A DNA stretch of 47,220 nucleotides from an uncultured Alphaproteobacteria bacterium (GTDB lineage: Bacteria; Pseudomonadota; Alphaproteobacteria; Paracaedibacterales; CAITNM01): positions 1 to 47,220 of the forward strand of contig CAIQTY010000005.1 in the NCBI GenBank assembly GCA_903874955.1, written 5' to 3'. The position numbers and the translations under genes are program-made. The notes under the pieces are model-generated. The model ran no database searches, was not told the origin of the DNA, and worked only from the letters and a program-made list of their open reading frames with translations. Shown here piece after piece: positions 1 through 8,433 of this stretch. Positions within the stretch are counted from its first letter, which is position 1; each line of letters opens with the position of its first letter.

Positions 1-58
1 GGTCTGCCATGTGCAAAGCCATGGCTATTTGTTCTTCACTAAATTTTGTTTTCTTCAT
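1..58 (-). CDS. IS3-family transposase OrfA, N-terminal 19 residues only (runs off the window)
   Basis: On the minus strand an ATG at 58-56 opens a frame reading MKKTKFSEEQIAMALHMAD before the window edge. This closely resembles the N-terminus of IS3/IS407-group OrfA proteins (M-K-K-S/T-R/K-F-S/T-E-E-Q-I), the helix-turn-helix subunit that with OrfB forms the DDE transposase. A strong ribosome binding site (AGGAG, about 7 bases upstream) supports the start. Whether the rest of the gene is intact cannot be seen. Confidence 0.7.
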   Translation of the reverse strand, partial: MKKTKFSEEQIAMALHMAD

Positions 59-141
59 GAAAAGTTCTCCTCTGATTATATCTATTGTTCATAATGAGAA
101 TTTTCTCAATTCTTTTGGTCTTAATTATGGGGTGAAGACCA
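1..141 (-). mobile_element. Left part of the window: end of an IS3-family-like insertion sequence (partial)
   Basis: The window opens inside an insertion sequence read on the minus strand. It contains the start of an OrfA-type transposase (1-58), and about 70 bases upstream of that start the minus strand carries TGGTCTTCACCCC (positions 141-129), which has the TG-start, C-rich look of an IS3-group terminal inverted repeat. The distance from end to orfA start is normal for IS3 elements. The outer boundary at 141 is inferred; the other end lies outside the window, so the matching inverted repeat and any target duplication cannot be checked. Confidence 0.55.
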
Positions 142-264
142 TATCTGTTGATCTAGTCAAAACAGCTTAAGCTTCTTTAAAACTGCTAAATTTTTTATGA
201 CTCAATTATGGAAGGAATTATCAAATTATATTCTCAGAAAACAAGGGTAAATAATCACCAAAAA

Positions 265-285
265 GGTAGCACCAGGGTAGCACCA
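265..285. repeat. Short tandem repeat GGTAGCACCA (two copies)
   Basis: GGTAGCACCA occurs at 265-274 and again at 276-285, between the IS end and the 3' side of tRNA-Lys. It could be a degraded attachment-site or integrase-gene remnant next to a tRNA, but nothing proves this. The rest of 142-331 is AT-rich with no gene seen. Confidence 0.35.
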
Positions 286-331
286 AAAAAATTATGTATT
301 TTTCAAAAATCCCTGAAACCTTTATCCACCT

Positions 332-407
<76 letters not shown>

Positions 408-593
408 GCTTGCCTATATTTTTAGCCTAAATTCAGATATGTGTCGACCCCAAATTAGCCATTGTAAGAGTTCATATTGAATTAAGAAACACAGATACTC
501 AATAGAGATATAAGATCTGGAACGGATTTAAAAATTTTGATTTTTTGTATATTATTGCAGTAGTGCAAATGATGATGGTATGGGTATTGGTCG

Positions 594-1232
594 ATGACGC
601 TTTTTAATTCCTACCGGGAATCAATCATCATTAAAAATCACCTTCAATCAACACATATCGTTGCCGGTGACTACTCTTATTACTCAGGCTATTACCATGG
701 AAAACCGTTTGAAGAATGCGTTATGTATTTGGATGAACTGGATAACATTTGTCCAAGGGAAAAACTTATCATCGGAAAATTTTGTTCAATTGCAACTGGC
801 GTAAAATTTATGATGGGCGGGACACAAGGGCATAATTATAATTGGATCGCGGCTTATCCTTTGGATTTTTTGGACGATGATTTCGATGGGTATACCTTAG
901 TGCCGCCAAAAGGTCACATCAATAAGGGTGATACTGTTATTGGTAATGATGTTTGGATAGGTGCTGAGGCACTTATTATGCCTGGTGTTCAAATAGCTGA
1001 CGGCGCCGTTATTGCAGCGCGGGCAGTGGTTACTAAAAATATTGCCCCTTATGAAATCTGGGGAGGAAATCCGGCACGCTTGATTAAGAAAAGATTTAGC
1101 GATGAAGAGATCAAAAAATTATTGCTTTTAAAATGGTGGAATTGGGATCTCGAAACCATAAAAGAAAATTTGTCTTATTTGAGGTCTCTTAATATAACAG
1201 CCTTGTGGCAAAAATTTGGAGATAATCTGTGA
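594..1232 (+). CDS. CatB/Vat-type xenobiotic O-acetyltransferase (left-handed beta-helix)
   Basis: The 212-residue protein has the usual length of type B chloramphenicol acetyltransferases and resembles them from end to end. Visible hallmarks are SYYSGYYHG near residue 28, GKFCSIATGVKF around 61-72, the QGH.Y.W segment carrying the presumed catalytic His80, and a hexapeptide-repeat stretch (GNDVWIGAEALIMPGVQI, residues about 117-150) ending in GGNPAR. The family transfers acetyl from acetyl-CoA to a hydroxyl of chloramphenicol, streptogramin A or related molecules; the real substrate here is unknown. It is the first gene of a three-gene cassette: its TGA stop overlaps the GTG start of the next gene. 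The start ATG lacks a strong ribosome binding site. Chromosomal CatB-like proteins need not give clinical resistance. Confidence 0.88.
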   Translation: MTLFNSYRESIIIKNHLQSTHIVAGDYSYYSGYYHGKPFEECVMYLDELDNICPREKLIIGKFCSIATGVKFMMGGTQGHNYNWIAAYPLDFLDDDFDGYTLVPPKGHINKGDTVIGNDVWIGAEALIMPGVQIADGAVIAARAVVTKNIAPYEIWGGNPARLIKKRFSDEEIKKLLLLKWWNWDLETIKENLSYLRSLNITALWQKFGDNL

Positions 1233-2164
1233 TTATAACGTTTGATGTTCTGACGAAAGATCATTTTCCCTTGTTGCTTAAGTGGTTAGAAACCTCTCAT
1301 GTTAGGGTTTGGTGGGATTCTCAAGTAATTTGGACTTCTGAATTAATTGAAAAAAAATACGAATCTATTATTGATGAAAGGAGTTTGATAAAAGCCTACA
1401 TTATTTTCGTGGATTATATTCCGATTGGCTATATTCAGTTTTATAACAAACACGATTTTCCCCGTGAGCATGACTATGCTTTAGTGTTGCCTGATTCATG
1501 CGCTGCCATTGATTGGTACATTGGCGATCCTGATTTTGTTGGTCGCGGCATCGGAACAAAAGCACTGACAATTTTCTTAAACCAATATGTTTTTGGTGCT
1601 TTTCATAATGTATTTGTTGATCCCGATGCGGCAAATACAAATGCGATTCGTGCCTATGAAAAAGCTGGATTTAACTCAATAGCTCACGAATCCAGTAATA
1701 AAACCAGACTAATGCTAAAACATAGAGATATGAATTTTCAGGCGGAAAACATATCTGTCATTTCTGCTGGTAAGCGTCGCTTCAAGATTGATAAACTCAT
1801 CCGTGATAAAATGCCTGAAATTCTTCGTGCTAATGATGTGTTGGTTGATGAACGTGTGATGGGGCAGGAAGAATACATCGATCGTCTTAAAGCAAAAATG
1901 CTAGAAGAGGCGAACGAAGTGATTGGCGCAAAAAACTCAGATGAAATTAAGGAAGAATTGGCTGACTTACTTGAAGTTATCTATGCTTTTGCATTGGTGA
2001 ATCACGTATCTTTTGATGATGTTGAAAATGAACGCCTCCGTAAAAAAAACAAAAAAGGGGGATTTGCCTCAAAAATTTATAATTCTTTTGTTGAGCTAGA
2101 TTCAAAAAACGATAATATAGAGTATTATCTCAATCGTCCAAAAGAATATCCTGAAATTAGGTAG
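1229..2164 (+). CDS. Fusion protein: AAC(6')-like GNAT acetyltransferase + MazG-like nucleotide pyrophosphohydrolase
   Basis: Residues 1-165 match the AAC(6')-Ib type of aminoglycoside N-acetyltransferases: W-L-x-x-S-H-V-x-x-WW near 19-29, IGDPDFVGRGIGTKAL (98-113, acetyl-CoA loop) and AIRAYEKAGF (139-148). After a short linker, residues 186-275 form an all-alpha MazG/phosphoribosyl-ATP pyrophosphohydrolase-like domain: KLIRDKMPEIL (189-199), the metal-binding EEANE (226-230) and EELAD (242-246), and a K-K-x-K-K-G-G-F tail. The first half should acetylate an amine; the second should hydrolyse a nucleoside triphosphate or related molecule to the monophosphate and PPi. The GTG start overlaps the previous stop by four bases, implying translational coupling, and the next gene starts two bases after this stop. 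I cannot tell whether the joined arrangement is common. Confidence 0.82.
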   Translation: MIITFDVLTKDHFPLLLKWLETSHVRVWWDSQVIWTSELIEKKYESIIDERSLIKAYIIFVDYIPIGYIQFYNKHDFPREHDYALVLPDSCAAIDWYIGDPDFVGRGIGTKALTIFLNQYVFGAFHNVFVDPDAANTNAIRAYEKAGFNSIAHESSNKTRLMLKHRDMNFQAENISVISAGKRRFKIDKLIRDKMPEILRANDVLVDERVMGQEEYIDRLKAKMLEEANEVIGAKNSDEIKEELADLLEVIYAFALVNHVSFDDVENERLRKKNKKGGFASKIYNSFVELDSKNDNIEYYLNRPKEYPEIR

Positions 2165-2166
2165 CT

Positions 2167-2685
2167 GTGACAATACCGTCAAGGATTATGATTTTTGGAC
2201 GTCCAGGTAGTGGAAAATCGACGTTTTCCCATAAATTACATAAGCAAACAAATCTCCCTCTGCATCATTTAGATAAACACTTTTTTATCAAAAATTGGCA
2301 AGAACGTGATAAACAAGAATTCTTGGATATTCAACAATCAATCGTGGGGCAAAATGCCTGGATTATTGATGGCAATAGCATAAAATCACTGGAAATGCGC
2401 TTTTGCCGAGCAGAGTTTGTTTTGCATTTTAATTACCCTCGCTGGATTTGCTATGCAAGGGTATTTAAAAGAATTTTTTCAAAAAATGCAGAAATTGATG
2501 ATCGAGCTGAAGGTTGCCGAGAAGGTGTAAGTTCGAAATTATTGCAGTACATCTGGACGTATCAACAACGTGTTGAAGCTTCAATTGCATATTTGAAAGA
2601 AAAATACCCCGAAGTTAATTTTGCTGAAATAACAAGCGATCAAGAGCTGCAAAAATTTGATGCTATTTTTTTCGACGAGGAATGA
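2167..2685 (+). CDS. P-loop kinase, FlaR/topology-modulation (adenylate kinase-like) family
   Basis: The 172-residue protein opens with a Walker A motif, GRPGSGKS (residues 11-18), followed by LHHLDKHFF and a W-I-I-D-G-N segment. This pattern is typical of the FlaR or DNA-topology-modulation-protein family, small adenylate-kinase-like proteins whose substrates are mostly unknown; the historic name is not a proven function. It starts with GTG two bases after the preceding stop, so the three genes at 594-2685 are almost certainly one transcript. Next to an antibiotic-acetyltransferase-like gene and a nucleotide pyrophosphohydrolase, it could phosphorylate a nucleoside or a drug, but this is inference. 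No terminator is evident after it. Confidence 0.72.
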   Translation: MTIPSRIMIFGRPGSGKSTFSHKLHKQTNLPLHHLDKHFFIKNWQERDKQEFLDIQQSIVGQNAWIIDGNSIKSLEMRFCRAEFVLHFNYPRWICYARVFKRIFSKNAEIDDRAEGCREGVSSKLLQYIWTYQQRVEASIAYLKEKYPEVNFAEITSDQELQKFDAIFFDEE

Positions 2686-2859
2686 TGTTTAACTAGTTAA
2701 AAATATTCATTTTTATGGCGCGCATAAAAAACTTCAGGTCCTGCAAAACACATGATTCTAGTCTAGTTATTATTTCTCTTTTATCGATTGATTAAAGCAT
2801 CCTAATTTGAATAGATTTTGGAATATTTATTTCCCTTAAATAAAAAATATAATTTCAAT

Positions 2860-3033
2860 ATTGCTTTTTTAAGTATCACGTAAGCTTTTTCATTGACATT
2901 ATGTATAAAAAAGCACATAGATATTGAAGAAACTCGTGCTGGCAAAATTGCTTTTTTAAATATCACGTAAGCTTTTTCATTGACATTATGTATAAAAAAG
3001 CATAGAGATATGATGGAAGTTCTTGCTAGCAAA
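2860..3033. repeat. 87-bp direct tandem repeat (two copies) with promoter-like content
   Basis: Copy 1 spans 2860-2946 and copy 2 spans 2947-3033. The first 56 bases are nearly identical (one change) and the last 31 are diverged but alignable, both ending in CTxGCAAA. Each copy holds TTGACA (2893-2898 and 2980-2985) followed after about 17-19 bases by an AT-rich TAGA-type box. The unit length is a multiple of three, so a minus-strand frame stays open across it, but that frame is low-complexity and unlikely to be a gene. Copy 2 ends directly before the MFS-like gene. Confidence 0.8.
2980..3014 (+). promoter_or_regulatory. Predicted sigma-70 promoter for the MFS-like gene (duplicated upstream at 2893)
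   Basis: A perfect -35 TTGACA (2980-2985) is followed by 17 bases and then TAGAGA (3003-3008), or more distantly TATGAT (3009-3014). The same -35 and spacer occur one repeat unit upstream. The -10 is imperfect, so activity is a prediction. The start codon at 3039 is about 25 bases downstream of the -10 region, leaving a very short leader. Confidence 0.4.
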
Positions 3034-3038
3034 ATTAT

Positions 3039-4277
3039 GTGACAAAAACCCATTCATTAAACACATTGTTTTTTACAGCCCTGGCCGTTTTGTGCCAATC
3101 GATAAACTTTTTGAATTTCGGCTTAATCAATGACTTTTTGAAGGTTTATGCTTTAGCTTCTGGTTTTTTTGTAAAAAGTAGTAATATCGATTCAAATATT
3201 TGGGTTATAACGATATTCTTTGCTAGAATTATTGGTGTTATTTTTTTAGCTCGAATGGCAATGAAAATTGGTTTTTTAAAACTTATCAAAATAACCTCAT
3301 TTTTATACGTTATTATTTCTGCGATTTTTGTATTTGTTGTTCAATTTAACTGGGAATTTGGTGAAATCACTGCAGGTATTTATATAGCTAAATTCTTTTA
3401 TAGTTTTTTGCAGACATCATTTGAGATTTTTCCGTGTGTTTATCTTTTTCAAAAATATGAAAAAAGTAACTATTTTCTGATTAGCGGCTTGGTAATAGGG
3501 GCGATGTCCCTGGGCAGATTAATCACTAGTCTTGTTAAGCAAAATATTCCTGAAAATCCTCATATATGCTTTATTATAACTCTTATAGCAGCCACTTTGG
3601 CTTGGTTAATCTACCGGTACATTGAAAAACATTCTCCTTCTATAAATGATAGTTTTGCTAAAATAGCTTCTGTATTTTCTTCTGTTTCATGGAAACAAAA
3701 AGCCTTGTGCCCTTTGCTAGGAGCTGCCTCAGCTACAATTATTTTTTTTAACGATATGTATTTCAGAAATTTTATTTCTGATGTTTTAGTTATGGATTTA
3801 AACTTTATTTTTCATAGGTGGATATATTTCATAATCTATATCTTTTTGTTGGCACCTGCAGTTTTATTATCTAAGCGGTTTGGTTTTGTAAATATGGCGC
3901 TTATATCCCTTATGGGGCTTTTTATGCTAACAACTTTTCCTGCGAGTACTATAGTTCATCCGTTGATTTATTATACCCACCAAACATTATTTGCTAGTTT
4001 TTCTGCAATTTTTAGCGCTCCGTTACTTGCTCCAATGCACACAAAATCTGCGCCGAAATTTTATATTAAAATTGTATGCTTTACTATCGGGTTCAATGTT
4101 TGCCTTCTGCTTGCTACCCTTGAAAAAAATATAGCTCTAGCATTTAATTACACAAATATAGGGTGGTGCACTTTCAGTGCAAGTATAGGTTTATGTTTTA
4201 TAGCAGTGTGGAGATATAGCGGTTTGTTGCAAGATGAAAAGAATACATCAATGCCACTTAGACTGGCGATACCTTAA
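3039..4277 (+). CDS. Polytopic membrane protein, MFS-transporter-like
   Basis: The 412-residue protein is almost entirely hydrophobic segments separated by short charged loops, with about 10-12 predicted membrane spans, the size and texture of a major facilitator superfamily carrier. I see no diagnostic substrate motif; the loop ARMAMKIGFLKLIK after the second or third span resembles the position of the MFS GxxxDRxGR loop but lacks the consensus. The start is a GTG with no clear ribosome binding site; GGAAG lies about 20 bases upstream. Base composition is more AT-rich and Phe/Ile-rich than neighbouring genes, suggesting transfer or relaxed constraint. It converges on uup. The substrate is unknown. 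Confidence 0.6.
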   Translation: MTKTHSLNTLFFTALAVLCQSINFLNFGLINDFLKVYALASGFFVKSSNIDSNIWVITIFFARIIGVIFLARMAMKIGFLKLIKITSFLYVIISAIFVFVVQFNWEFGEITAGIYIAKFFYSFLQTSFEIFPCVYLFQKYEKSNYFLISGLVIGAMSLGRLITSLVKQNIPENPHICFIITLIAATLAWLIYRYIEKHSPSINDSFAKIASVFSSVSWKQKALCPLLGAASATIIFFNDMYFRNFISDVLVMDLNFIFHRWIYFIIYIFLLAPAVLLSKRFGFVNMALISLMGLFMLTTFPASTIVHPLIYYTHQTLFASFSAIFSAPLLAPMHTKSAPKFYIKIVCFTIGFNVCLLLATLEKNIALAFNYTNIGWCTFSASIGLCFIAVWRYSGLLQDEKNTSMPLRLAIP

Positions 4278-4318
4278 GATCTATCTGATTGGGGATTTTG
4301 ATTGTTCAAAAATGTTAA

Positions 4319-6103
4319 CTATACTCTAGAAATTTCCTCTGCCAGTATTTCCAGTTCCAACCAGCGGGTTTCGGCAGTATCAATAGTTTCTTGATTTTTT
4401 TGTAGCTCTTCGCTAAGGGCTTTGAATTGCTGGTGATTCTTTTCGTATAGATTTGCATCATCCAAGAGCTTCTCTAATTCCTGGTTACGGGCTTCTAAGA
4501 TTTTAATTTTTTTAGGGAGCTCTTCCCATTCACGTTTAAGGTTATAGGAGAGTTTTTTGGAGACGTTTTCAGTCTTAGGAGCTTCTTCTTTTTGTTTTGT
4601 TTTTTGAGTCGTTTTTTTTGCAGCTTTTAAAGTGTCTTCTATGTCGCTGTAACCACCGACATATTCCTGGACTTCCCCAGATGCAGATACGACGTAGGTT
4701 GAAGTAACTGTACGGTCCAAAAAATCACGGTCATGGCTTACAACAATGAGTGTGCCATGATACTGCTGTAAACACTCAACTAATAAATCAAGCGTATCCA
4801 TGTCTAGATCATTAGTAGGCTCGTCCAGTACGAGTAAGTTTCCGGGGCTAGCGAGTGCCTGCGCTAAAAGCAGACGATTTTTTTCTCCGCCCGATAAAAT
4901 GCTAACTTGGCCGCGGATTTGATTTTCGCTAAACAAAAATTCTTTTAAGTAGCCAACCACATGCTTAGTTTCATTGCCGATCCAGACTTGATCACCACCC
5001 TCAGGGCATAGAGTTTGCCATAACGTATCAGTAGGGTTAAGGTTGGCCCGCATTTGATCAATATAGGTAACCTTTAACGTTGTGCCTTGCTTGACATTTC
5101 CGGAATCTGGTTCAAGTTCACCAATTAACATTTTTACCAAAGTGCTTTTTCCTGCTCCGTTTGGTCCGATAATACCGATTTTGTCCTGATGCAAAATTCT
5201 GCACGAAAAAGGTTTTACAACAGTTTTATCACCATAGTTTTTTGTAATATCTTTGGCTTCAATGATGATTTTGCTTCCCCTTGGCAAGTTAACCGGATTC
5301 ACATCGATTGACCGAACCTTATTTTGCATCAGATCCCGACGTTCACTGCGCAGTTCATGAAGGCGTTGTAGGCGTCCCTGGTTGCGTTTGCGCCGTGCCG
5401 TTACACCGTAATTTAGCCAGTCTGTCTCTAATCTAAGGCGCGTATTTAATTTTTCAAGGCGGCGTTCTTCTTCTTCCATCAGTATCGACGACCAAGTATC
5501 GAAATCTTTGAAGCCTTTTTTATTCACATGAAGAATGCCGCGATCAATCCACCAGGTAGTATTTGATGTGTTTTCTAAAAATCTACGGTCATGGCTAATC
5601 ATTACGACAGCGCCGCGAAATTTTGTTAAATATTCTTCAAGCCATTGAATGCTTGGTAAATCAAGGTGGTTGGTAGGTTCATCTAGCAAAAGAATATTAG
5701 GTTGGCTTACCAAACTCTCAGCTAAGGTGAATCGCCTACGTTGTCCACCAGATGCATTGTCTAAAGTGCTATCGGGGTCAATGCCCAATTTATCAAGAAT
5801 TGACCTGGCCTCATAGGTTTTTGCCCCATACGATTCTAGTAATTCTAAGGTTGGTATACCACTTGGATAGATTTTGTCTTGTTCTAGATAAACTAGTTTT
5901 TGGTTTGCTAATAAAAAATGTTCCCCTTCATCTAGCTCATAAATCTTTGCGATTGCTTTTAGAAGAGTTGATTTTCCGCAACCATTTCTCCCAACTAGGC
6001 AAATACGATCATTTTCTAAAATCTGGGTTGTAAGTCCTTCAAATACAGGAGTTCCACCGAAACGAATACAGGCATCCTTCAGACGCAACAATGCTGTAGC
6101 CAT
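4319..6103 (-). CDS. uup: ABC-F family ATPase, Uup-like
   Basis: The 594-residue protein has two ABC ATPase domains in tandem and no membrane spans. Domain 1 has Walker A GRNGCGKS (38-45), signature SGGQ (119-122) and LLLDEPTNHLD; a charged linker (about 205-260) follows; domain 2 has GPNGAGKS (314-321), SGGEKNR and LVLDEPTNDLD. The last ~80 residues are a Lys/Glu-rich coiled coil, the feature that separates Uup from EttA-type ABC-F proteins. Uup binds DNA and/or ribosomes and affects transposon excision and translation stress in E. coli. It starts 8 bases after the mlaD stop, so the two are probably co-transcribed. Confidence 0.9.
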   Translation of the reverse strand: MATALLRLKDACIRFGGTPVFEGLTTQILENDRICLVGRNGCGKSTLLKAIAKIYELDEGEHFLLANQKLVYLEQDKIYPSGIPTLELLESYGAKTYEARSILDKLGIDPDSTLDNASGGQRRRFTLAESLVSQPNILLLDEPTNHLDLPSIQWLEEYLTKFRGAVVMISHDRRFLENTSNTTWWIDRGILHVNKKGFKDFDTWSSILMEEEERRLEKLNTRLRLETDWLNYGVTARRKRNQGRLQRLHELRSERRDLMQNKVRSIDVNPVNLPRGSKIIIEAKDITKNYGDKTVVKPFSCRILHQDKIGIIGPNGAGKSTLVKMLIGELEPDSGNVKQGTTLKVTYIDQMRANLNPTDTLWQTLCPEGGDQVWIGNETKHVVGYLKEFLFSENQIRGQVSILSGGEKNRLLLAQALASPGNLLVLDEPTNDLDMDTLDLLVECLQQYHGTLIVVSHDRDFLDRTVTSTYVVSASGEVQEYVGGYSDIEDTLKAAKKTTQKTKQKEEAPKTENVSKKLSYNLKREWEELPKKIKILEARNQELEKLLDDANLYEKNHQQFKALSEELQKNQETIDTAETRWLELEILAEEISRV

Positions 6104-6111
6104 AGTTTATT

Positions 6112-6570
6112 CTATTTATTTTCTTTGTTGTTTCCTTGGCTGAAAATGTACTTGCTCAGTAAACTTTCAAAACTAACCGAGGACTGTGTTAAGGAAATTT
6201 TATCGCCAGGCTTTAAGAACTCATCATCACCACCAGGAGATACATTTACATATTTTCCGCCCATTAGGCTTTCGCTGGAAATTTCAGCTGAACTATCTTT
6301 TGGGACTTTTAAAGATGCATCAATATCCATAGCTAGCACAGCTTTAAAGTTTTTTTTATCGATAGAAACGCTACTTACGTGACCGATCGTTACACCGCCC
6401 ATACGAACATCGTTCCCAATAGACACGCCATCTACTCTGTCAAAATTCGCAAGAATTCTAATGGTCTGTACTCTTGATGAGGTAGAAAATTGATAGCCAA
6501 AAGCGAAAAAAACGCCAGCTACCATAAGCACAATAGCGCCTGTGATTGTTTCTAAAAAATTATGCCGCAT
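6112..6570 (-). CDS. mlaD: MlaD-like MCE-domain lipid transport protein
   Basis: The 152-residue protein has one N-terminal transmembrane anchor (about residues 8-27) followed by a single MCE domain (about 38-118) with VDGVSIGNDVRMGGVTIG and SLMGGKYVNVSPGG, then a short tail. This is the architecture of MlaD, the inner-membrane-anchored periplasmic hexamer that receives phospholipid for the MlaFEDB transporter. The permease (mlaE) and ATPase (mlaF) that usually sit next to it are not here; uup follows at once. The partner genes are probably elsewhere in the genome. Confidence 0.85.
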   Translation of the reverse strand: MRHNFLETITGAIVLMVAGVFFAFGYQFSTSSRVQTIRILANFDRVDGVSIGNDVRMGGVTIGHVSSVSIDKKNFKAVLAMDIDASLKVPKDSSAEISSESLMGGKYVNVSPGGDDEFLKPGDKISLTQSSVSFESLLSKYIFSQGNNKENK

Positions 6571-6834
6571 TTAATACGTTATCTTCATTCATGTGCGTAA
6601 CTATACACTACCATAAGTGCTTTAAGGAAGTGTTAAGGTTGTGAATATAAATAAGGTTTTGATTCTTTAATTTATCATTAATTCTTATGAATTATAAAAT
6701 ATTCGCTTAGTACATATCAAAAATTTCGCAAGGTTTTGAAAAATAAAAATTTGTAAAACAATATTATCCCATATAAAAATTACACCAAGAGTTTGACTGT
6801 CGAATTAAATGCTTTTCTAATTAAGTAAAGCTTG

Positions 6835-8433
6835 TCAGCCATTCAACCACTCTTTTTTTAAAAAAGTAACATTTTGGCTGTCCTTATCCCATGGCATAAA
6901 TTGATAATTAGTGTAAATTTCACTGCTATGAATAAATTGTTTTTTAGGGTCTTCATTAGGATTGATAATAGTGGCGCCCATGAGAGCGCTTATATGTTTT
7001 GCTAAATCGTAGTGACTGACGATGGTATTTTTAGCAAATGCGATGTGGCTTGGGTTTGTATTAATTGCAAGGGCCCATATAGGAACGTCAACAACTTCTG
7101 GCTCCATAAGATTATGGCCATATAAGCCACGCTCTCCAACTAATTCTCCATGATCACTTGTGAAAAAAACAACTGTATCCAAGGGCAGAATTTTTTGGAT
7201 TGCGTTGATACATTCCTTAACCCAGTAATCATGGTATAGCAAAGCGTTTGCATACTCTTGTTGAGTCTGTGTTTCACGATCTTTTGTTTTTTGTTTATTA
7301 AAAGCAAGATCAGGATAATACTTTGTATAGGTATCAAACGGACTGTGAATATGGCGTAAATGAATCACGATTAGATTTTTATATCCTAAGGAGAATGTTT
7401 CTAGCATATCTATCAGTGCTTCATCTCCCTTTTTAGCAAGGTCTTTCTTTATATCTTTTTCTGAGGCAAAGCTGTCTACAAATTCAACGCCTGTATCGTG
7501 AAAAAGCTTTTCATTTTGAGCCGAAATTACAAAAGTTTTGTAGCCCTGTTGTTTCGCGATACGAAATAGATTTGCATCCTTTTTACGAATTAGTGAGACA
7601 AAACCAGGATTATGAAAGCTATTAAAAAATAACTGCAATGCACTCGTAGTTGCTACACTACTAGAGACACCTCTACTAAAAGCAAAATTTGGAGTATTTT
7701 TTAGAGAATCTAAGAAGGGAGTATTTTTTTTGTCGTACCCATATAAATGCATATATCGGCTACTTATGCTTTCACCAATAATAACAACAATGTTTTTCAC
7801 CTTAGAAGTTCCATAAGTAATGTTATATGGCTTATAGTCTTGTGCTTTAACCTTTGAATTTGAATTAACGAGCCAATCTGAAAAAGCTCGTATTGTGTTA
7901 TAAATTGTACTTGATGTCGGCTTTGTATAGAAAAAAGATGGTCCTTTTATGTACGACAAAACAGGGGTAATGCAGAGGATTAATAAAACTAATACCCAAC
8001 AATAGGGAATGCGTTTTCGCTTCTTAAAGTAAATGAGCCCAATAAGAATAAGTAGTATTGATAAACATGTTGCAACCCAGACTTGCCATAGTTGAGCAAA
8101 AGATGCTGCGCCGGTTTCAGCAATTTCATCAACTTCAAGAAATGCTTTGCTTATGTCGTGTGAATGAATAGGGGTTCCGAAATAGGCCCAGTGATTTAGT
8201 TGAATGCATTGGGTTATTATAGTCACCGTTAAAATAAATCCCAAAAACCAGCGGTTTTTGACAAAACTGAGAATGAAAGAGAAGCCAACTACTCCACATA
8301 AGGTAGTTAGGGGAATGCTGCATGTTAAGATTTCAGCAATTGTTCCTAAATAAAAATCAGGTAATAAAAACCCTATCGATATCAGAATTGTCGATACTAA
8401 ATTTTCCCTTAAAAACACAGACAGCCAATCCAA
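6835..8433 (-). CDS. Phosphoethanolamine transferase (EptA/CptA-like, sulfatase fold)
   Basis: The 532-residue protein has about five N-terminal membrane spans (residues 1-165) and a periplasmic alkaline-phosphatase-fold domain. Visible motifs are IIGESISSRYMHLYGY (219-234; Ser222 stands where EptA has its nucleophilic Thr), a His-rich HLRHIH (358-363) and FFTSDHGELVGERG (423-436) for zinc binding. The family moves phosphoethanolamine from phosphatidylethanolamine to lipid A, LPS core sugars or other surface glycans, releasing diacylglycerol. Its start overlaps the end of dgkA by 25 bases, which links the two reactions. Lipid A modification of this kind lowers net negative charge and can reduce sensitivity to cationic peptides; the acceptor here is not known. 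Confidence 0.88.
   Translation of the reverse strand: MDWLSVFLRENLVSTILISIGFLLPDFYLGTIAEILTCSIPLTTLCGVVGFSFILSFVKNRWFLGFILTVTIITQCIQLNHWAYFGTPIHSHDISKAFLEVDEIAETGAASFAQLWQVWVATCLSILLILIGLIYFKKRKRIPYCWVLVLLILCITPVLSYIKGPSFFYTKPTSSTIYNTIRAFSDWLVNSNSKVKAQDYKPYNITYGTSKVKNIVVIIGESISSRYMHLYGYDKKNTPFLDSLKNTPNFAFSRGVSSSVATTSALQLFFNSFHNPGFVSLIRKKDANLFRIAKQQGYKTFVISAQNEKLFHDTGVEFVDSFASEKDIKKDLAKKGDEALIDMLETFSLGYKNLIVIHLRHIHSPFDTYTKYYPDLAFNKQKTKDRETQTQQEYANALLYHDYWVKECINAIQKILPLDTVVFFTSDHGELVGERGLYGHNLMEPEVVDVPIWALAINTNPSHIAFAKNTIVSHYDLAKHISALMGATIINPNEDPKKQFIHSSEIYTNYQFMPWDKDSQNVTFLKKEWLNG

Noticed and set aside
2860..3033. CRISPR array
   Set aside because: There are only two directly abutting long copies without distinct spacers, and no cas genes in the window.
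2802..3053. Minus-strand open frame of 83 codons across the 87-bp repeats
   Set aside because: It is open only because the repeat length is a multiple of three; the product is a repeated low-complexity peptide overlapping the promoter region of the MFS-like gene.
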